Source of the DNA: Paenibacillus sp. JCM 18996
GTDB lineage: Bacteria; Bacillota; Bacilli; Paenibacillales; NBRC-103111
Reading direction: 5' to 3'
NCBI GenBank assembly: GCA_001313085.1
Contig: BBFE01000030.1
Coordinates: forward strand, 1-48,362
Length of the DNA stretch: 48,362 nucleotides
Positions 1 through 11,091 of this stretch are shown here, one piece after another. Position 1 is the first letter of the stretch, and every line of letters begins with the position of its first letter. Below the pieces are notes generated by a model, which saw only the letters and a program-made list of their open reading frames with translations, searched no databases and had not been told where the DNA came from. Position numbers and translations under genes: made by a program.

Positions 1-1
1 C

Positions 2-124
2 CCGGCCGAAGCTTTCGGCCAGGGGACCGACTTTATCGTGATCGGGCGCCCGATCACGGCCAGCCCGGACCCTCGGGCGGCGCTGGAAGCGATTATCGCT
101 TCTATCGAGTCCGGGCTGCGGTAG
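2..124 (+). CDS. pyrF: Orotidine 5'-phosphate decarboxylase, C-terminal end only
   Basis: Only the last 40 codons are present; the frame is open from base 2 to the TAG at 122-124. The tail reads GTDFIVIGRPITASPDP, in which the GRPI stretch matches the phosphate-binding loop near the C-terminus of OMP decarboxylase, the enzyme that converts OMP to UMP and CO2 in the last step of UMP synthesis. The gene lies 64 bp upstream of pyrE on the same strand, as at the end of Bacillota pyr operons. The call rests on that motif plus the neighbour. Confidence 0.85.
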   Translation, partial: PAEAFGQGTDFIVIGRPITASPDPRAALEAIIASIESGLR

Positions 125-188
125 CACCGTTTGGCCAAATGATGGCTAAAACCCAAAAAGACTGCACAGATTTAAGGAGTGAATTTTT

Positions 189-830
189 TTGAACCCGACA
201 TCAGCACAAGCTGAACAAATCGCAGTGGCGCTTTTACAAATCGGTGCTATCGCTCTAAGGCCGCATCAGCCTTTTACCTGGACTTCCGGCATCAGATCGC
301 CGATCTACTGCGATAACCGACTGACCATGTCCTATCCGGAAATCCGCGAGCTGATAGCGGACGGTTTCGCGCAGCTGATCAGAGACAAGTATCCCGACGC
401 GGATGTAATTGCGGGAACGGCTACTGCTGGCATTCCCCATGCGGCTTGGGTATCCCAAAAGCTGAATCTGCCGATGATTTATATACGCGACAAAGCCAAG
501 GGCCACGGCAAGGAGAATTTGATCGAGGGCAGCCTTCGCCCCGGACAAAAGGTGATCGTGATCGAAGATTTGATCTCCACCGGCGGAAGCTCATTAAAGT
601 CGGCTTTGGCCGTAAATGAAGCGGGAGGCCGGGCACTCGCCGTTCTCGCCATATTCTCCTACGAACTGGCCAAATCGGAGGAGGCCTTCGGCAGCGCGGG
701 AGTTCCTTTGGATACGCTGTCCAACTACAGCACACTGCTGAAAGTAGCCGTAGAGCGTGGAGCTATTGCACCGGAGGATCTTCAACTGCTGCGGTCATGG
801 AGGGAAAATCCTACAGAGTTCGGAAAATAA
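189..830 (+). CDS. pyrE: Orotate phosphoribosyltransferase
   Basis: Intact 213-codon gene, normal length for PyrE, which makes OMP from orotate and PRPP in the cytoplasm. The PRPP-binding motif is clear around residues 120-133 (VIVIEDLISTGGSS), and TATAGIPHAA lies near residue 78. The start is a TTG at 189; an AAGGAGTG ribosome binding site sits about 7 bases upstream, and no ATG fits better. It follows pyrF and is followed by a hairpin at 850-882, so it is the last gene of the pyr operon. It is one of the few genes here with no frame problem; the only long A/T run nearby, seven T at 184-190, ends in the TTG start codon. Confidence 0.97.
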   Translation: MNPTSAQAEQIAVALLQIGAIALRPHQPFTWTSGIRSPIYCDNRLTMSYPEIRELIADGFAQLIRDKYPDADVIAGTATAGIPHAAWVSQKLNLPMIYIRDKAKGHGKENLIEGSLRPGQKVIVIEDLISTGGSSLKSALAVNEAGGRALAVLAIFSYELAKSEEAFGSAGVPLDTLSNYSTLLKVAVERGAIAPEDLQLLRSWRENPTEFGK

Positions 831-849
831 TGCTGGTCTAAGCAAAACG

Positions 850-889
850 AAGACCCGGATGTCAGACGACATGCCGGGTCTTGTTCTAT
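850..889. terminator. Intrinsic terminator between pyrE and a convergent gene
   Basis: AAGACCCGG (850-858) pairs perfectly with CCGGGTCTT (874-882) across a 15-base loop that can itself pair in part. T-rich sequence follows on the plus strand. It ends the pyr operon and, on the other strand, overlaps the stop of the acyltransferase gene, so it probably works in both directions. Confidence 0.75.
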
Positions 890-1987
890 GTATTTTTTTT
901 ATATATGGCTTTGGAAGCTTCCGTCTTGTACCTGAGAGCGTTTTTTTTCATCATTCTCACAAGAGGCTTTTCGATAAATTTGTAGAAAAGGCAGCACAGC
1001 GCAGCCGCAGCGGCAAAGCAGATCAGGATTGTCGCCAACACGCCGAACGCGTTAACGAGATGAAGACCCCTGCTTAATTTGAGCGTAATAGACAGAAAGG
1101 GGAGGCTTGTCAGCAGGACGGAATACGACGCGTCTCCAACGAAGCTGAGCGGTTCGAACCATTGGACATTTTTTCGGATTGATCGTGGAAACCCCAAACA
1201 AGGCGAGGCTTGAGCCGATCGTATAGTATACGTTGGAATAGTTCAGTGAAGGAGCGTCGTAACGGATAAGCCAGGCAAAAGGGAACATCAGCGCGCCGAG
1301 CGCAATCCATGCGCCTCCATGCTGCCAGTTCCTCTTTCTCACCACATACGCCAGGACCGCGCCAAGCATAAATTCGGCATACACCGGGTCAAACAGAAAG
1401 CGCGTGAGCAGATCTTCCTTCAAATGGATCCATCCGTACGCATGCATTGCTATAATGGAGAGCCACACGGCAAACACGGCGGTCACCGTCCGGAAATTCA
1501 TTATAAAAGCGAGCGAAAACATTAAATAGAAAAAACAGGATGTAGCTCAAAGACCAAGCCACGCCCAGCACCGGCGCGTTCGATTGGGGCCAGAGCAGCA
1601 GCGATTTAATGATGACGGCCGGTTTGGTTTCATCTCCTAAACCAAAAGAAGGGAACAGAAAATAAATCGGTATGACCGCTGCATTTACGATCCAGTAAAC
1701 CGGATAAATTCGGATGATCCTTTTCATAAGGAAGGTACCGAGCATCTGGGGACGGCCGAAATGACAGTGATAGATGGTATACATCAGATATCCGGTCAGG
1801 ACGAAGAAAAAAAAGCGTAGCCGCCGGATCTTCCCATATCGCTCACACCCAGAAAGTTGTAATGGAAATATTTGTTCGACATTTGGGAGGCATGGAAAAG
1901 CATAACCAGCAGGACGGCAATTCCGCGCATCGCTTGTATGATTGGAATACTGCTCTTGGTGATGGGTAAGGTGCTGTTATCGTTCAT
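886..1987 (-). CDS. Acyltransferase-3 family membrane protein (frameshifted here)
   Basis: Four consecutive open pieces join into one protein of about 360 residues. The N-terminus reads IPIIQAMRGIAVLLVMLFHA, the first-helix signature of the OafA/YrhL acyltransferase-3 family, which moves acyl groups onto surface sugars. Next come AFFFVLTGYLM, several hydrophobic helices, and a C-terminal FVGDASYSVLLTSLP...FIEKPLVRMM, all typical. The breaks fall on A/T runs: 8 A at 1807-1814, 6 A at 1530-1535 and 6 T at 1169-1174. Shortening the last two to 5 restores FFYLMFSLAF and NPKNVQWF. The ATG at 1987 has GGATGGAGAG upstream. With the neighbouring glycosyltransferase it suggests surface polysaccharide modification, but the acceptor is unknown. 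Confidence 0.85.
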
Positions 1988-2121
1988 GCACGGTTTCTCT
2001 CCATCCTGAAGTTTTCTGTTTTGTAAATTTTTTTTATCAAGGAACTTAAATTTAAGGCAAAATATTTAATGCAGCATGAAAATTACCTTAAAATAACCTT
2101 AAATTTATCCGAAGACGAGAA

Positions 2122-3240
2122 TTATCCTCTGCCGCGGTAAAGTGCAATAAGCTGCTGCGCTGTCCGGCTCCAGCTGAATTTAAGTTTCATATCTTTTCTT
2201 GCCTGCAGACCCAGCTTCCGGCCGAAAGAACGGCTGCGGGCCACGGCCAGGATCGCTGAGGCAAAAGAAGCTGGCCTGCGGTAGCCGTCCACCAGCAGGC
2301 CGTTGCGCTTATGGCGGATAATTTCAGGGATTCCTCCATTCCTGGAAGCGACTGGGGGCAGGCCGCAGGCCATCGCTTCGACATTGACCAAACCGAACGC
2401 TTCATGCTTTTGGGAAGGGCATACAAAACAATCGGCAGCCCAGTAAGCTTGCCGCACCCTGCGGTGGGGAAGCGTGCCGATGAACTTGGCGGGCACCTTG
2501 TGGACTGCGGCGGTTTTGCGCAAATATGAGCCGTAGGAACCGGACGCGTTTCCCCCTGCGATGAGCAGCCTGGCATTCGGCACGTTCATCCTCACCTGGC
2601 GCATAGCCTTGATCAGCAGCGGAATTCCTTTGCGCGGAATCAAGCGGCCGGCATAAGCTACGGTAAATGAGCCTCTACGCCATACACACGCCTCCACTTT
2701 GCCCTTTCCAAAGGTGTGGGAGGACGGAAAAGAACCATATCCACACCGAGATGTACATGTCTCGTTTTATGGCTTACACCCGGATACCGCTGCTTGACTT
2801 TGTTTGCCACGGAAGCGGAATTGGCCACTACGAGGTCGGCTTTGGACAAGCAGAAGGCAGCCGTTTTTTTTGCGAAATCACAGGCTGGGAGATGAACGTA
2901 AGCGAGTGGAGAAAGATAGAAACTGGCGTAGCCCGAAAAGCGGCTTTGACCGCGGGAATGAATTTTGGCCGGTTGTCGATCTGGATCCAGTCGTAATGCC
3001 GGCCTTTGGCATAACGCATAACGGACTGTAGGTACTTTCTTTGACTTCCGGCCGCAACGCGTATGATCTTGAGGTTGCCCAGGACCGTATTGTTCGGATA
3101 ACCGGCGGCCTTCCTCGATATAACGGTCACCTGATGATGAACCGCCAATTGACGCGCGATAGCCATATACATATTTCAACCGAGCCTCCACGCGGCGGGG
3201 GGACGGGAATCGCTTCCGGAGCAATGAGCAGCAAATGCAT
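2122..3240 (-). CDS. Family 4 (GT-B) glycosyltransferase, CotSA-like (frameshifted here)
   Basis: The reconstructed protein has about 370 residues. It starts MHLLLIAPEAIPVPPPRGGS, with the glycine-rich loop of GT4 enzymes of the CotSA type, and ends in a classic donor domain. This contains YAGRLIPRKGI, a PNARLLIAGG strand, and the EX7E nucleotide-sugar motif in HEAFGLVNVEAMACG, followed by GIPEII and NGLLVDG. It should transfer an activated sugar at the cytoplasmic face. The ATG at 3240 is chosen because AAGGAGG lies 10 bases upstream and it opens the canonical N-terminus. The frame breaks on 8 T at 2864-2871 (6 expected), and by single-base indels near 3170 and 2667. CotSA acts on the spore coat in Bacillus; a coat or capsule role here is inference. 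Confidence 0.85.
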
Positions 3241-3465
3241 GACGCACGGCACCTCCTTATGATTTCTTTCGGCATTGTTCCATCTTCAATAGTGTATGTA
3301 CATTCGATACGGTGCTCCCCGACTAAAGTCCAGTTTATAAAACCATCTCCAGTCTGTTTAACCTGCTCTGCTTTCCTAATAAGATGGTGTCATTAGAACA
3401 ATTTCCCAGAAAAAAAGGAGGACGGATGAGAGATAAAATTTGGATAGATTTTTTCATGGAATATA

Positions 3466-3494
3466 TTGACACTTTTCCCCTGCGGCTTTATGTT
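3466..3494 (+). promoter_or_regulatory. Sigma-A-type promoter for the regulator/efflux operon
   Basis: TTGACA at 3466-3471 is followed after 17 bases by TATGTT at 3489-3494. The first gene starts at 3548. The inverted repeat at 3492-3527 begins inside the -10 box, so a bound repressor would block RNA polymerase. The rest of the 3241-3547 gap holds only the ribosome binding site of the divergent glycosyltransferase and no other gene I can support. Confidence 0.65.
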
Positions 3495-3527
3495 TATATC
3501 GTTAACATCATTCTTAACGATATAAAC
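3492..3527. promoter_or_regulatory. 14-bp inverted repeat, probable operator
   Basis: GTTTATATCGTTAA (3492-3505) and TTAACGATATAAAC (3514-3527) are exact reverse complements around the 8-base spacer CATCATTC. The repeat overlaps the -10 box and lies about 20 bases upstream of the first start codon. It has no T tail, so it is not a terminator. Position and symmetry fit an autoregulatory site for the dimeric HTH protein encoded next, but binding is inferred. Confidence 0.7.
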
Positions 3528-3547
3528 TTATTAATTAAGGAGATCCG

Positions 3548-4096
3548 ATGAGTTCTTTTCATGACTTTAAAATCGGTGTGACTAACAGAATATCCATACT
3601 ATTTGAGAGCAGCGGCTGAGCCCATTGGTGGGAAAAAAATATTCGGGCTACTGCTATTTGCCCCGCAGCCGCTTGGCCTTCAGGAGATGGCCGACGAGCT
3701 CGGTGTGTCCAAAGCCGCCGTAAGCGTACAGGTGAGGGCATTGGAACAGCTCTCCCTTTGCTACAAGTGGGCCACTGCGAATGACCGGAAGGACTACTAT
3801 TATGTTGCTGAAGATTTTAATTTGACCGTCCTCAGGTCGTCTTTTTTTCCAAACTAAAGGGACAGCTTACGGGCATGAAAGCCACATTGGAAGCTTATCC
3901 GCCGGAAGAGGGATTACGGGAGGAGGAGGTATCGTCTTATCACATTTCAATCAAGCGGTTCGCGGAAATGTACGCTTTGCAAAGCTTGGTATTGGAACGG
4001 ATGAAAGGTCTGGATGAAGAATGGAACAACCGGAGGGAAGAGCTGATTAACGACGCACTGAGCTTTTATCATAATCAACGAAGCAGCAATACATAA
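3548..4096 (+). CDS. GbsR/MarR-family transcriptional regulator (frameshifted here)
   Basis: ATG at 3548 follows AAGGAG with good spacing. The reconstructed protein has about 180 residues. It opens with a short helix, then KIFGLLLFAPQPLGLQEMADE and LGVSKAAVSVQVRALEQL, a winged-helix DNA-binding domain of the GbsR/MarR type, and ends in a charged helical C-terminus. Breaks: one base missing near 3621, 7 A at 3633-3639 and 7 T at 3842-3848; both runs need 5 to restore the frame (GKIFGLL and SSFSKLKGQL). It precedes the RND pump by 44 bp and its promoter carries a perfect inverted repeat, so local repression of the pump is likely. The ligand is unknown. Confidence 0.8.
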
Positions 4097-4140
4097 CCGT
4101 AACCCGTACAGAAAGAAGAAGTTTAAGAGGAGTCGAGGGA

Positions 4141-7100
4141 ATGAACAAGTTAACAAATTTTTTCAATGAAGAACATTTCGGCCGTGGTGATTATCATTCT
4201 GCTGCTGTTTGCCGGAGGAGCCTACTCAACGACCAAGCTGAAAGTAGAGAGCATGCCGGATATCTCCTTTCCTGTCGTTTTCATCACGACCCAGTACCTG
4301 GCGGCGCCCAAGGATGTTATGGAGGACATCACCAAGCCTTTGGAAAAGTCCGTCGCAAGCATCGAAGGCCTTAAAACTTTAACCTCGACCTCCAACGATA
4401 ATTTCTCGCAGATCGTTCTCGAGCTCAATCAAGAGAAGAAACCCGAGGATGTGAAAAAAAGGATGTCGAGAGCCTTGTGGCCAACGTGAAGCTGCCGCAG
4501 TCTGCCGAGAAGCCGAAGGTGTCGACATTGGGCTTCGCTTCGCAGCCGGTTTACTATCTGTCCATTTACGGCCAGAACGGGATGAACCAAACCGAGTTGG
4601 ATAAAATTTACAACGATGTCATCCTGCCCGGTTTCAATTCACTGAACGGCGTGGACCATGTGGAGTCCGTCGGCAACCAGGAAGCGGTGCTTAACATGAA
4701 GCTGGATGCGGGCGCCATCAACAACTATGGCATGACACCAGGCCAAGTCTCCCAGCTGATCAGAGCCAATCTGATGTCAAGCCCGGCGGGTTCCGTCGAT
4801 TTCAACGGGAACACGGAGATGGTGCGGGTCAAAGGAGAATTCAACACCATCTACAGCCTCGACAATATGAAGATTAACACTCCCAAAGGGGACATGGTGC
4901 TGCTCAGCCAGATCGCCAAGGTCGAAGCGATCAGCGAATCGAAGTTTATCGCCCGCCTGGACGGCAAACCGGCTATCGGCGTTCATCTTTACAAGACGAA
5001 AGACGCCAACGCAGTCGAATTCGCGGATGCCGCTGACGCAATGATCAAGAAGTGGGAGAAGACCGAGCCGAACATCAAGTTTTACAGCATATTCAACGGG
5101 GCCGTTTCAATTAAAGAATCGATCCGGGGCATGGTGCAGGAAGGCTCGATGGGTGCGGTGCTCGCATCTCTGATGATCCTCCTGTTCTTGAGAAATATAA
5201 GAATGACCCTGATCGTACTGGTATCCATACCATTATCCATTGTCATTACCCTGCTCTGTATGGCGCCGCTCGGCATTTCTCTGAACATTATGACTCTCGG
5301 AGGCATGGCCATCGCCATTGGCCGGGTCGTGGACGACAGTATCGTAGTGATCGAGAATATTTACAGCCAACTGGTCAAAACGCACGAGCGCAACGAGTCG
5401 GTCATCAAATTGGCGACAAAGCAGGTATCGGGGGCGATAACCTCTTCCACTTTAACCACTGTCGGCGTGTTCGGTCCGATCGGCCTGGTGAGCGGTGTCG
5501 TCGGCGAGGTCTTCAGACCTTTTGCAATTACATTGGCCTGTGCGCTGCTTTCCTCTTTGCTGGTGGCGTTGACCGTCATTCCGATGCTGGCCAAAGTAAT
5601 GGTCCTCAGATCGAAGAAAATTCCTCACCATGACGAAACCCGCGTTTCAAGAGTGGGGGGCCTTTATAAAAAAAGGCTCTGCTGTGGTCTCTCAGAAACC
5701 GGATTAAAACGCTGCTCCTTTCGGGGCTTGTGTTCGTGCTTGCGATGGTGCTGATTATTCCCAAGCTGGCCATGAGCTTCATGCCGGACTCAAACGAAGA
5801 CAAATCGATGCTCATCGATATCAAGATGCCGCGGGAAACATCGATTGAATCGATGAACATTAAAACGAAAGAAATTGAAGCGCTGATCAAGGAACAAAAG
5901 GATGGCGGCGGAGCGCCTTTGTTCACTTATACGGAATCCATGGTCGGATATAATTTCGGCAGCACGGAGAAAGTCCCTTACCACGCAAGCATCTTTACCG
6001 CAGTAGGCGAAAAGACGGATGCGAAGCAGGCAATGAATGACATCAAAAAAGAAGATCGAATATGAGCTTCCCGCCAAATCCAAGGTCACCGCGCAGATCA
6101 TAGCTTTTTTTCCGGCGGCGGAGGGGGCAGCACGGACTTTTCTTACTCTATGAAAGGAGACGATCTGCTGACGCTGCAGCAGGCTTCTCAATTGGTGCAG
6201 GAGAAGATGAAGGAATTCCCTGAACTGAGCGATATCAAAGATTCGCTTAGCGAATCAAAGAAAGAAATCGAAATCTCGGTAGACCAGAATAAGGCAAGGA
6301 TTTACGGTTTGTCTTCGGCGCAGGTTCTGGAGACGGTACGCAGCTGGATTACAGAGGATAAACTGGGTGATCTGCGTTTTGACAACATCCTGTTCAAGGC
6401 GAAAGTTACAGTGGACCCAAGCTTCAAAAAAACTCGGTAGCTAAGATCAGCGCCTTCACCATAAAGACGCAGACCGGCGTAACGGTGGCAATCAGCGATA
6501 TTGCAAAAGTAAGGGAGCTGGACGCCCCGGTAGCGATCAGCAGGGAGAGCCAGAACCAGGTGCTGAAAGTGAATGCGAAGATCAATGCCGTCGATAAAGG
6601 CGGGGTGAGCAAGAAGGTATCCGCAGCACTTAACGCGCTTGAACTGCCCTCAGGCATCAGCCGGGAAGTAAAAGGCGTAAGCGACGATATTAACAAAAGC
6701 TTTATGGAAATGTTCATAGCCATGGGAGCTTCCATCTTTATCGTTTACCTGATCATGGTTCTGGCCTTCGGAAACGCGAGCGCGCCGTTCGCCATCCTTT
6801 TCTCCCTGCCGCTTGCGGCGATCGGAGGGCTTCTGGGACTTCTGGTGACAGGCGAATCGGTTAACATCACTTCTCTGATCGGCTTCCTGATGCTGATCGG
6901 GATTGTCGTCACCAACGCCATCGTGCTCGTTGACAGAGTGCAGCAGCTGCGGGAGACCGGTTGCTCCATCAAGGATGCGTTGGTAGAAGCAGGCATAACA
7001 CGTCTCAGACCGATCATCATGACAGCGGCAGCCACAATCATTGCGCTGTTGCCGCTTGGGCTCGGTTTATCGAAAGGAACGATCATTTCCAAAGGTTTGG

Positions 7101-7261
7101 CAGTTGTCGTCATCGGCGGTCTGACCACTTCCACAATTCTTACATTGGTTGTAGTACCCGTAGTATACAGCCTCATCGGTTCGGTCATGTCCCGCCTGTC
7201 GCGGCTGTTCAAGAAGAGGCACAATCCGGCTGCAGACACTGCTTTACCCGCTGTACAATAA
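4141..7261 (+). CDS. RND-family efflux permease, SwrC/AcrB-like (frameshifted here)
   Basis: The joined pieces give about 1,035 residues, the usual length of an AcrB-type inner-membrane proton antiporter. Visible landmarks are the first helix (NFSMKNISAVVIIILLLFAG), the PN1 region ESMPDISFPVVFI, PEDVKKDVES, the intramembrane charge motif GRVVDDSIVVIENI, a second hydrophobic block from about 5700, and the C-terminal block with GIVVTNAIVLVDRVQQLRE and GLSKGTIISKGLAVVVIGG. The ATG at 4141 has GAGGAG upstream. Frame breaks lie on T 4158-4163, A 4454-4460, A 5668-5674, A 6045-6050, T 6105-6111 and A 6426-6432; a length of 5 restores every one. Co-transcribed with a lipoprotein adaptor, as for SwrC-like pumps in Gram-positives. 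Substrate unknown. Confidence 0.93.
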
Positions 7262-7293
7262 GATTTGAGGGAAAAAAAGGAGAATCGTACAAA

Positions 7294-8568
7294 ATGAATC
7301 CATTTCTGTCAGCAAACGCAGACCGCCATTTTAAATTATTCGGAGCTGTCGTCCTTACTGCCGCCGTGCTGTCGGGCTGCACCGCGCAGGCCGCCGGAAA
7401 CGCCAAAGACCCGAAGCCGGCAGCTCAGGCTGAGCAGATCAAGACCGTAAAAGTCACCGGTGTAACGAAGCAAAAAAAATCGGCGACCCGCTGGAGCAAA
7501 TCGCGGACGTGGTATCCTCCATCCAAATGGATATTGTCGCCAAGTCCGGAGGGGATGTGCAGCAAATTTTGAAAAAAACGCGGAGATTCCGTGCAGAAAG
7601 GCGAGGTCATCCTCCGGCTGGATACGACCGATGCTTCGTTGCAGAAGGAGAAGGCCCAACTGGGGATGAAGAGTGCTCAGGAGCAGCTGAGAAAAGCCCA
7701 GGAGGATTTTAACAATAACAAAACGAAAATGCAGAACGGCATTACGAAAACCGAGCAGGCCCTGAAGGATCAGCAGAAAAGCTACAATAAAATGAGAAAC
7801 GATTACGACCAAGGGTTAGTCACCAAATTCCAGCTTGATCAACTTGAAACGCAACTGAATAACACCAAGCTGGATCTCGATATGGCGCAGAAAGAGCTGA
7901 AGACGCTGGAAAGCACAAATCCGCTCGTGCAGCTGCAGGTCGGAGTGGAATCTTCGGCACTGTCCATCAGGGAAGTGGACCGTTCCATCAGCAATATGGA
8001 GATTAAAGCGCCGACGAGCGGAATTATTACAGATCTCCCCATTGAAACGGGAATGACACTGTCTCCGGGATTTAAAGCAGGGCAGATTCAAATGATGGAC
8101 CCGATCAAAATCCGTGCGGATTTAACGGAAGTATCGGCAGCTCTTGTCCGGGGGAAGCAGGAAATCAGCTTCTACCTTCCAGGCTCCGCCGAGAAAACAA
8201 AGGGAACCGTCACCTATTTGTCCGATGTGATCGGAGCTCAATCGAAGGCGTACCAATTGGAACTGGAAGTCGCAAACAGTGACAACAAATTGAAGCCGGG
8301 CATGAAAGTGCAGCTGCTGCTGACTGAGGACAACGACCAGATCGTGACGTCTGTCCCGACATCCAGCATTGTAAGGGAAGCGGGAGACACCTTCGTTTTT
8401 TTTATTTATAACAGCGATAATACCGTCGAGAAAAGAAAAGTACAGTTAGGCCGCTTGAACGATCTTTACCAGGAAGTGCTCTCCGGCGTGAAAGAGAATG
8501 AGCAGCTCGTCATCTCCGGGCAGCATCAACTGAAAGATAAAGAGAAAGTGCAGCTCGCCAAACAGTAA
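7294..8568 (+). CDS. RND efflux adaptor (membrane fusion) lipoprotein (frameshifted here)
   Basis: About 420 residues after correction. The N-terminus has a lipoprotein signal peptide ending in the lipobox VLSGC, so it should be anchored on the outer face of the membrane. Then come a barrel-sandwich half (DVVSSIQMDIVAKSGGDVQ, GDSVQKGEVILRLD), a long coiled coil (about residues 110-200), the second lipoyl half (MEIKAPTSGIITDLPIETG) and beta-barrel domains ending GQHQLKDKEKVQLAK. Breaks are at 8 A, 7472-7479, and 7 A, 7572-7578; 6 is expected at each. ATG at 7294 has GGAG upstream and starts 32 bp after the permease stop. In Gram-positives such adaptors couple RND or ABC pumps to the outside without an outer-membrane channel. 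Confidence 0.9.
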
Positions 8569-8610
8569 TCGTTCCAATTCATCATTCACGATTTTATGGA
8601 GGGAAACAAC

Positions 8611-10348
8611 TTGATAATCCAGTGGAAAAAAAATCAGCTTTAACCGTCATCCTGTCATCGACCCTTTTGACTCAAGGCTACGCCGCCTTCGCCGACGAAG
8701 CTCCCGCCGCTGCCGATTCCGTACATACCCAGGCTTCCTATAAATTGACCGACCAGCTTGATGTGGAGATCAAATCTGTACTCAATGAGAAAGTGACTGA
8801 CGGGACCCGCCTCGGGGTGGTCATTCGCTTGAAAAAAACAACGCTTCGAAACCCGTCATCCCGGACTACGAGCTTCGGTTCCGTACCGACGAAGGAGTGG
8901 AGTACACGCTGAAGCCCAGCGCATCCAACCCTAAATCGGTACAGCCCAAGACCAAGCAGGAATTAAGCTATATGGCAACCATTGACCGGATCGATACCGT
9001 TACTATTAAAGAAATCGGCTGGGTCGACGTCGATTTGTATGTGTACCCCAAGCAGGAGACCCCGGTGCTGAACGTTCCGGTCACGGCTGAGGCTTGGCAG
9101 GGCAGCGGTACGGTTTTTAAAGACGCCTCCGCTTTGAAAAAGTGGGGAGAAAGCTTTGCGATCCCGTCCCTGCAATCTCCGCTCAAGTATACGCCGGTGA
9201 GCATTACAAACGATGTTTCGGGGCAGATTCCGACGGCTTTGATCCAATTATTGGTTGAGAATGGAACGGCTTCAAGGGAAACCGTACCTGATTTTGTTAT
9301 CGACGGTAAGAGCGACAAAAAAAAGGTGTTCAGTGGAAAAAAAAGGGTGGAGCAAGGGCCTGTGACGGTTGAGCCGGGAGACAAAAAAATACATCCATTA
9401 TGCTATCCCTACCGAGCTTGACACACAATTGATTTCCCTGAATTTGCTGACTCAGGAAAAAAAATTCAACCTTGGGGAAAGCCCGGCGGCTGCACCGGTA
9501 CAATATACCGTTGGCCGGCTGAATGTCATCCTGCCTTCTTCCAATCCAATAGAATCTATGGCTGCTGCGATCTATCAGATAGGCAATCCTTTGAAATTCG
9601 ATCCGATGAACCCGATTGTATCTCCGGATATGGATGTGTCGCTGGTGGAGCTCAATGTGCATGAAAACGAAGGAGAGGGCTATAAAACGGCGATCGCCAA
9701 ATTCAAGCTTATGAACAAAGGCGATAGTCCGCTGGCGATTCCTCCTTCCAGGCCGAGCTTGCCAGCAAAGACGGATTCGCTTATACGGGAGCCCGCCAGA
9801 ACATTACGACTCAGAAAGTAATGCCGAATACCGCTTTTTTCCTTAAGCTATTCTTTTATCCTTCCGCCTTCGGAAACGAAAGAAAGCCTGATTCTGAAGC
9901 TGCAGGATACTGTCAGCGCTGCGCCGTACAAAACGACGATTTCCGCAAGCCGGGTCGCTTTGAAGGAAGCCCTGCCTGAGCCCGACCAGATTTCGATGTA
10001 TCCTTCAGTATGAAAATTATGGATTGGAGAATCAGCTCCAATTTCACAATTCAAAGGACTTACGGCTACAAATTGAAGCTGTGGCTTGACATTAAACGTC
10101 CGGACCAGGTAATTGTCGACAGCAATTTCTCTAAGCTGCAATTCGAGCTTCTGGATACGGCAGGCAGAGTCATTTCGACTAAAGCTTTGAATTTCACCGG
10201 TCCGAACCGGATCATCTCCGGGGAGAACAATATTATGTTCGACTCTACCACGGAGCAAATGGAGTATCCGGTGACTGTCAATGTGTACGAGTCGATCACC
10301 ACGCCGAACGGCGAAGCCAAGCGGTTGGTCGCAACCTTCAAACAATAA
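8611..10348 (+). CDS. Secreted protein of unknown function, third gene of the RND operon (frameshifted here)
   Basis: Reconstructed length is about 575 residues. The N-terminus has a hydrophobic stretch ending AAFADEAPAAA, a signal peptide. The rest is hydrophilic, with beta-rich segments such as EIGWVDVDLYVYPKQETPV and KLKLWLDIKRPDQVIVDSN; I do not recognise the family. A TTG at 8611 is preferred over the GTG at 8622 because GGAGGG ends 7 bases before it. The TTG frame runs into the protein only if the 8-A run at 8626-8633 is really 6. Other breaks are at A 8832-8838 (5 expected), the A run near 9385 (6 expected), T near 9835 (5 expected) and two single-base indels near 9748 and 10003. Its place directly after the adaptor suggests a role with the pump, which is inference. 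Confidence 0.7.
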
Positions 10349-10367
10349 GGCAAAGCATATACTAAAC

Positions 10368-10402
10368 AAAGGATCGTCAGGATGATACCCTGCCGGTCCT
10401 TT
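10368..10402 (+). terminator. Intrinsic terminator after the RND operon
   Basis: AAAGGATCGTCAGG (10368-10381) pairs with CCTGCCGGTCCTTT (10389-10402), allowing two G-U pairs, with a short loop and a T tail. It separates the operon from the convergent YjcG-like gene. Confidence 0.65.
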
Positions 10403-10416
10403 TAAATGCAGGTGAC

Positions 10417-10932
10417 CTAACCTCGTAACAGGAACGTTTGATATACGCTCCATACGCCGTTCTCGGCCTGCTGCAGCAGATCCAGCCGTTCTACCTTGCA
10501 GGCCAGGTGGATCTTGATATTTTTCAAACTCGCGAGCACATCGTTCAATTCGTCCGGGCCCATCTGCTGTCCGACTGTCAAATGAGGAGTGAAGGTATAA
10601 GCAGCCTTATTCGGCTCCGCCAGGACTCCGGCACAAACTTGACCGTATAACCGGTTCATTTCCTGCGTCTCGTCCAGAGCAAGATAGATCACGGGAGATT
10701 GGGGCTGAAAAGAACTAAAGCGGTTGAAGCAAATGGAGAATGGAGCCAGCTTTTCCGTAACCTGTTCCAAATGCGCCAGCGCCTGGCTCAAACGGGCCTC
10801 GTCCCAATTTTCCGCCTCACGAACGGTGATGTGCGGAGCGATCAAGTTGTAATGGGGGTCATAACGTTTGCGATAGCTGTCAGCTATGTCCTGCACTTCT
10901 TTGGATGGAAACCACACGGTACCGAAATTCAT
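10417..10932 (-). CDS. yjcG: YjcG-like 2'-5' RNA ligase / cyclic phosphodiesterase family protein
   Basis: Intact, 171 codons. The two HxT/S catalytic motifs of the 2H phosphoesterase superfamily are present: IAPHITVRE near residue 40 and FTPHLTVGQ near residue 118. The N-terminus NFGTVWFPSKEVQDIADSYRKR matches YjcG of Bacillus. Such enzymes hydrolyse or ligate 2',3'-cyclic or 2'-5' phosphodiester ends in RNA; the cellular substrate of YjcG proteins is not established. I place the start at the ATG at 10932 (AAAGGTGGGG upstream) rather than the in-frame upstream codon at 10953. Confidence 0.88.
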   Translation of the reverse strand: MNFGTVWFPSKEVQDIADSYRKRYDPHYNLIAPHITVREAENWDEARLSQALAHLEQVTEKLAPFSICFNRFSSFQPQSPVIYLALDETQEMNRLYGQVCAGVLAEPNKAAYTFTPHLTVGQQMGPDELNDVLASLKNIKIHLACKVERLDLLQQAENGVWSVYQTFLLRG

Positions 10933-11091
10933 GGAAACCCCACCTTTCCTCAAAATAAAGCGGCAGCTTTTCTATTTATTATATTCCGAGAACGATTTAA
11001 AAGAAATCCACTGCAGAAGCACCACAATAAAGCGCATATAAAATGGTTATACTACATTTACCAGATAAATGTTCAACAGGAGAGATGGGCG

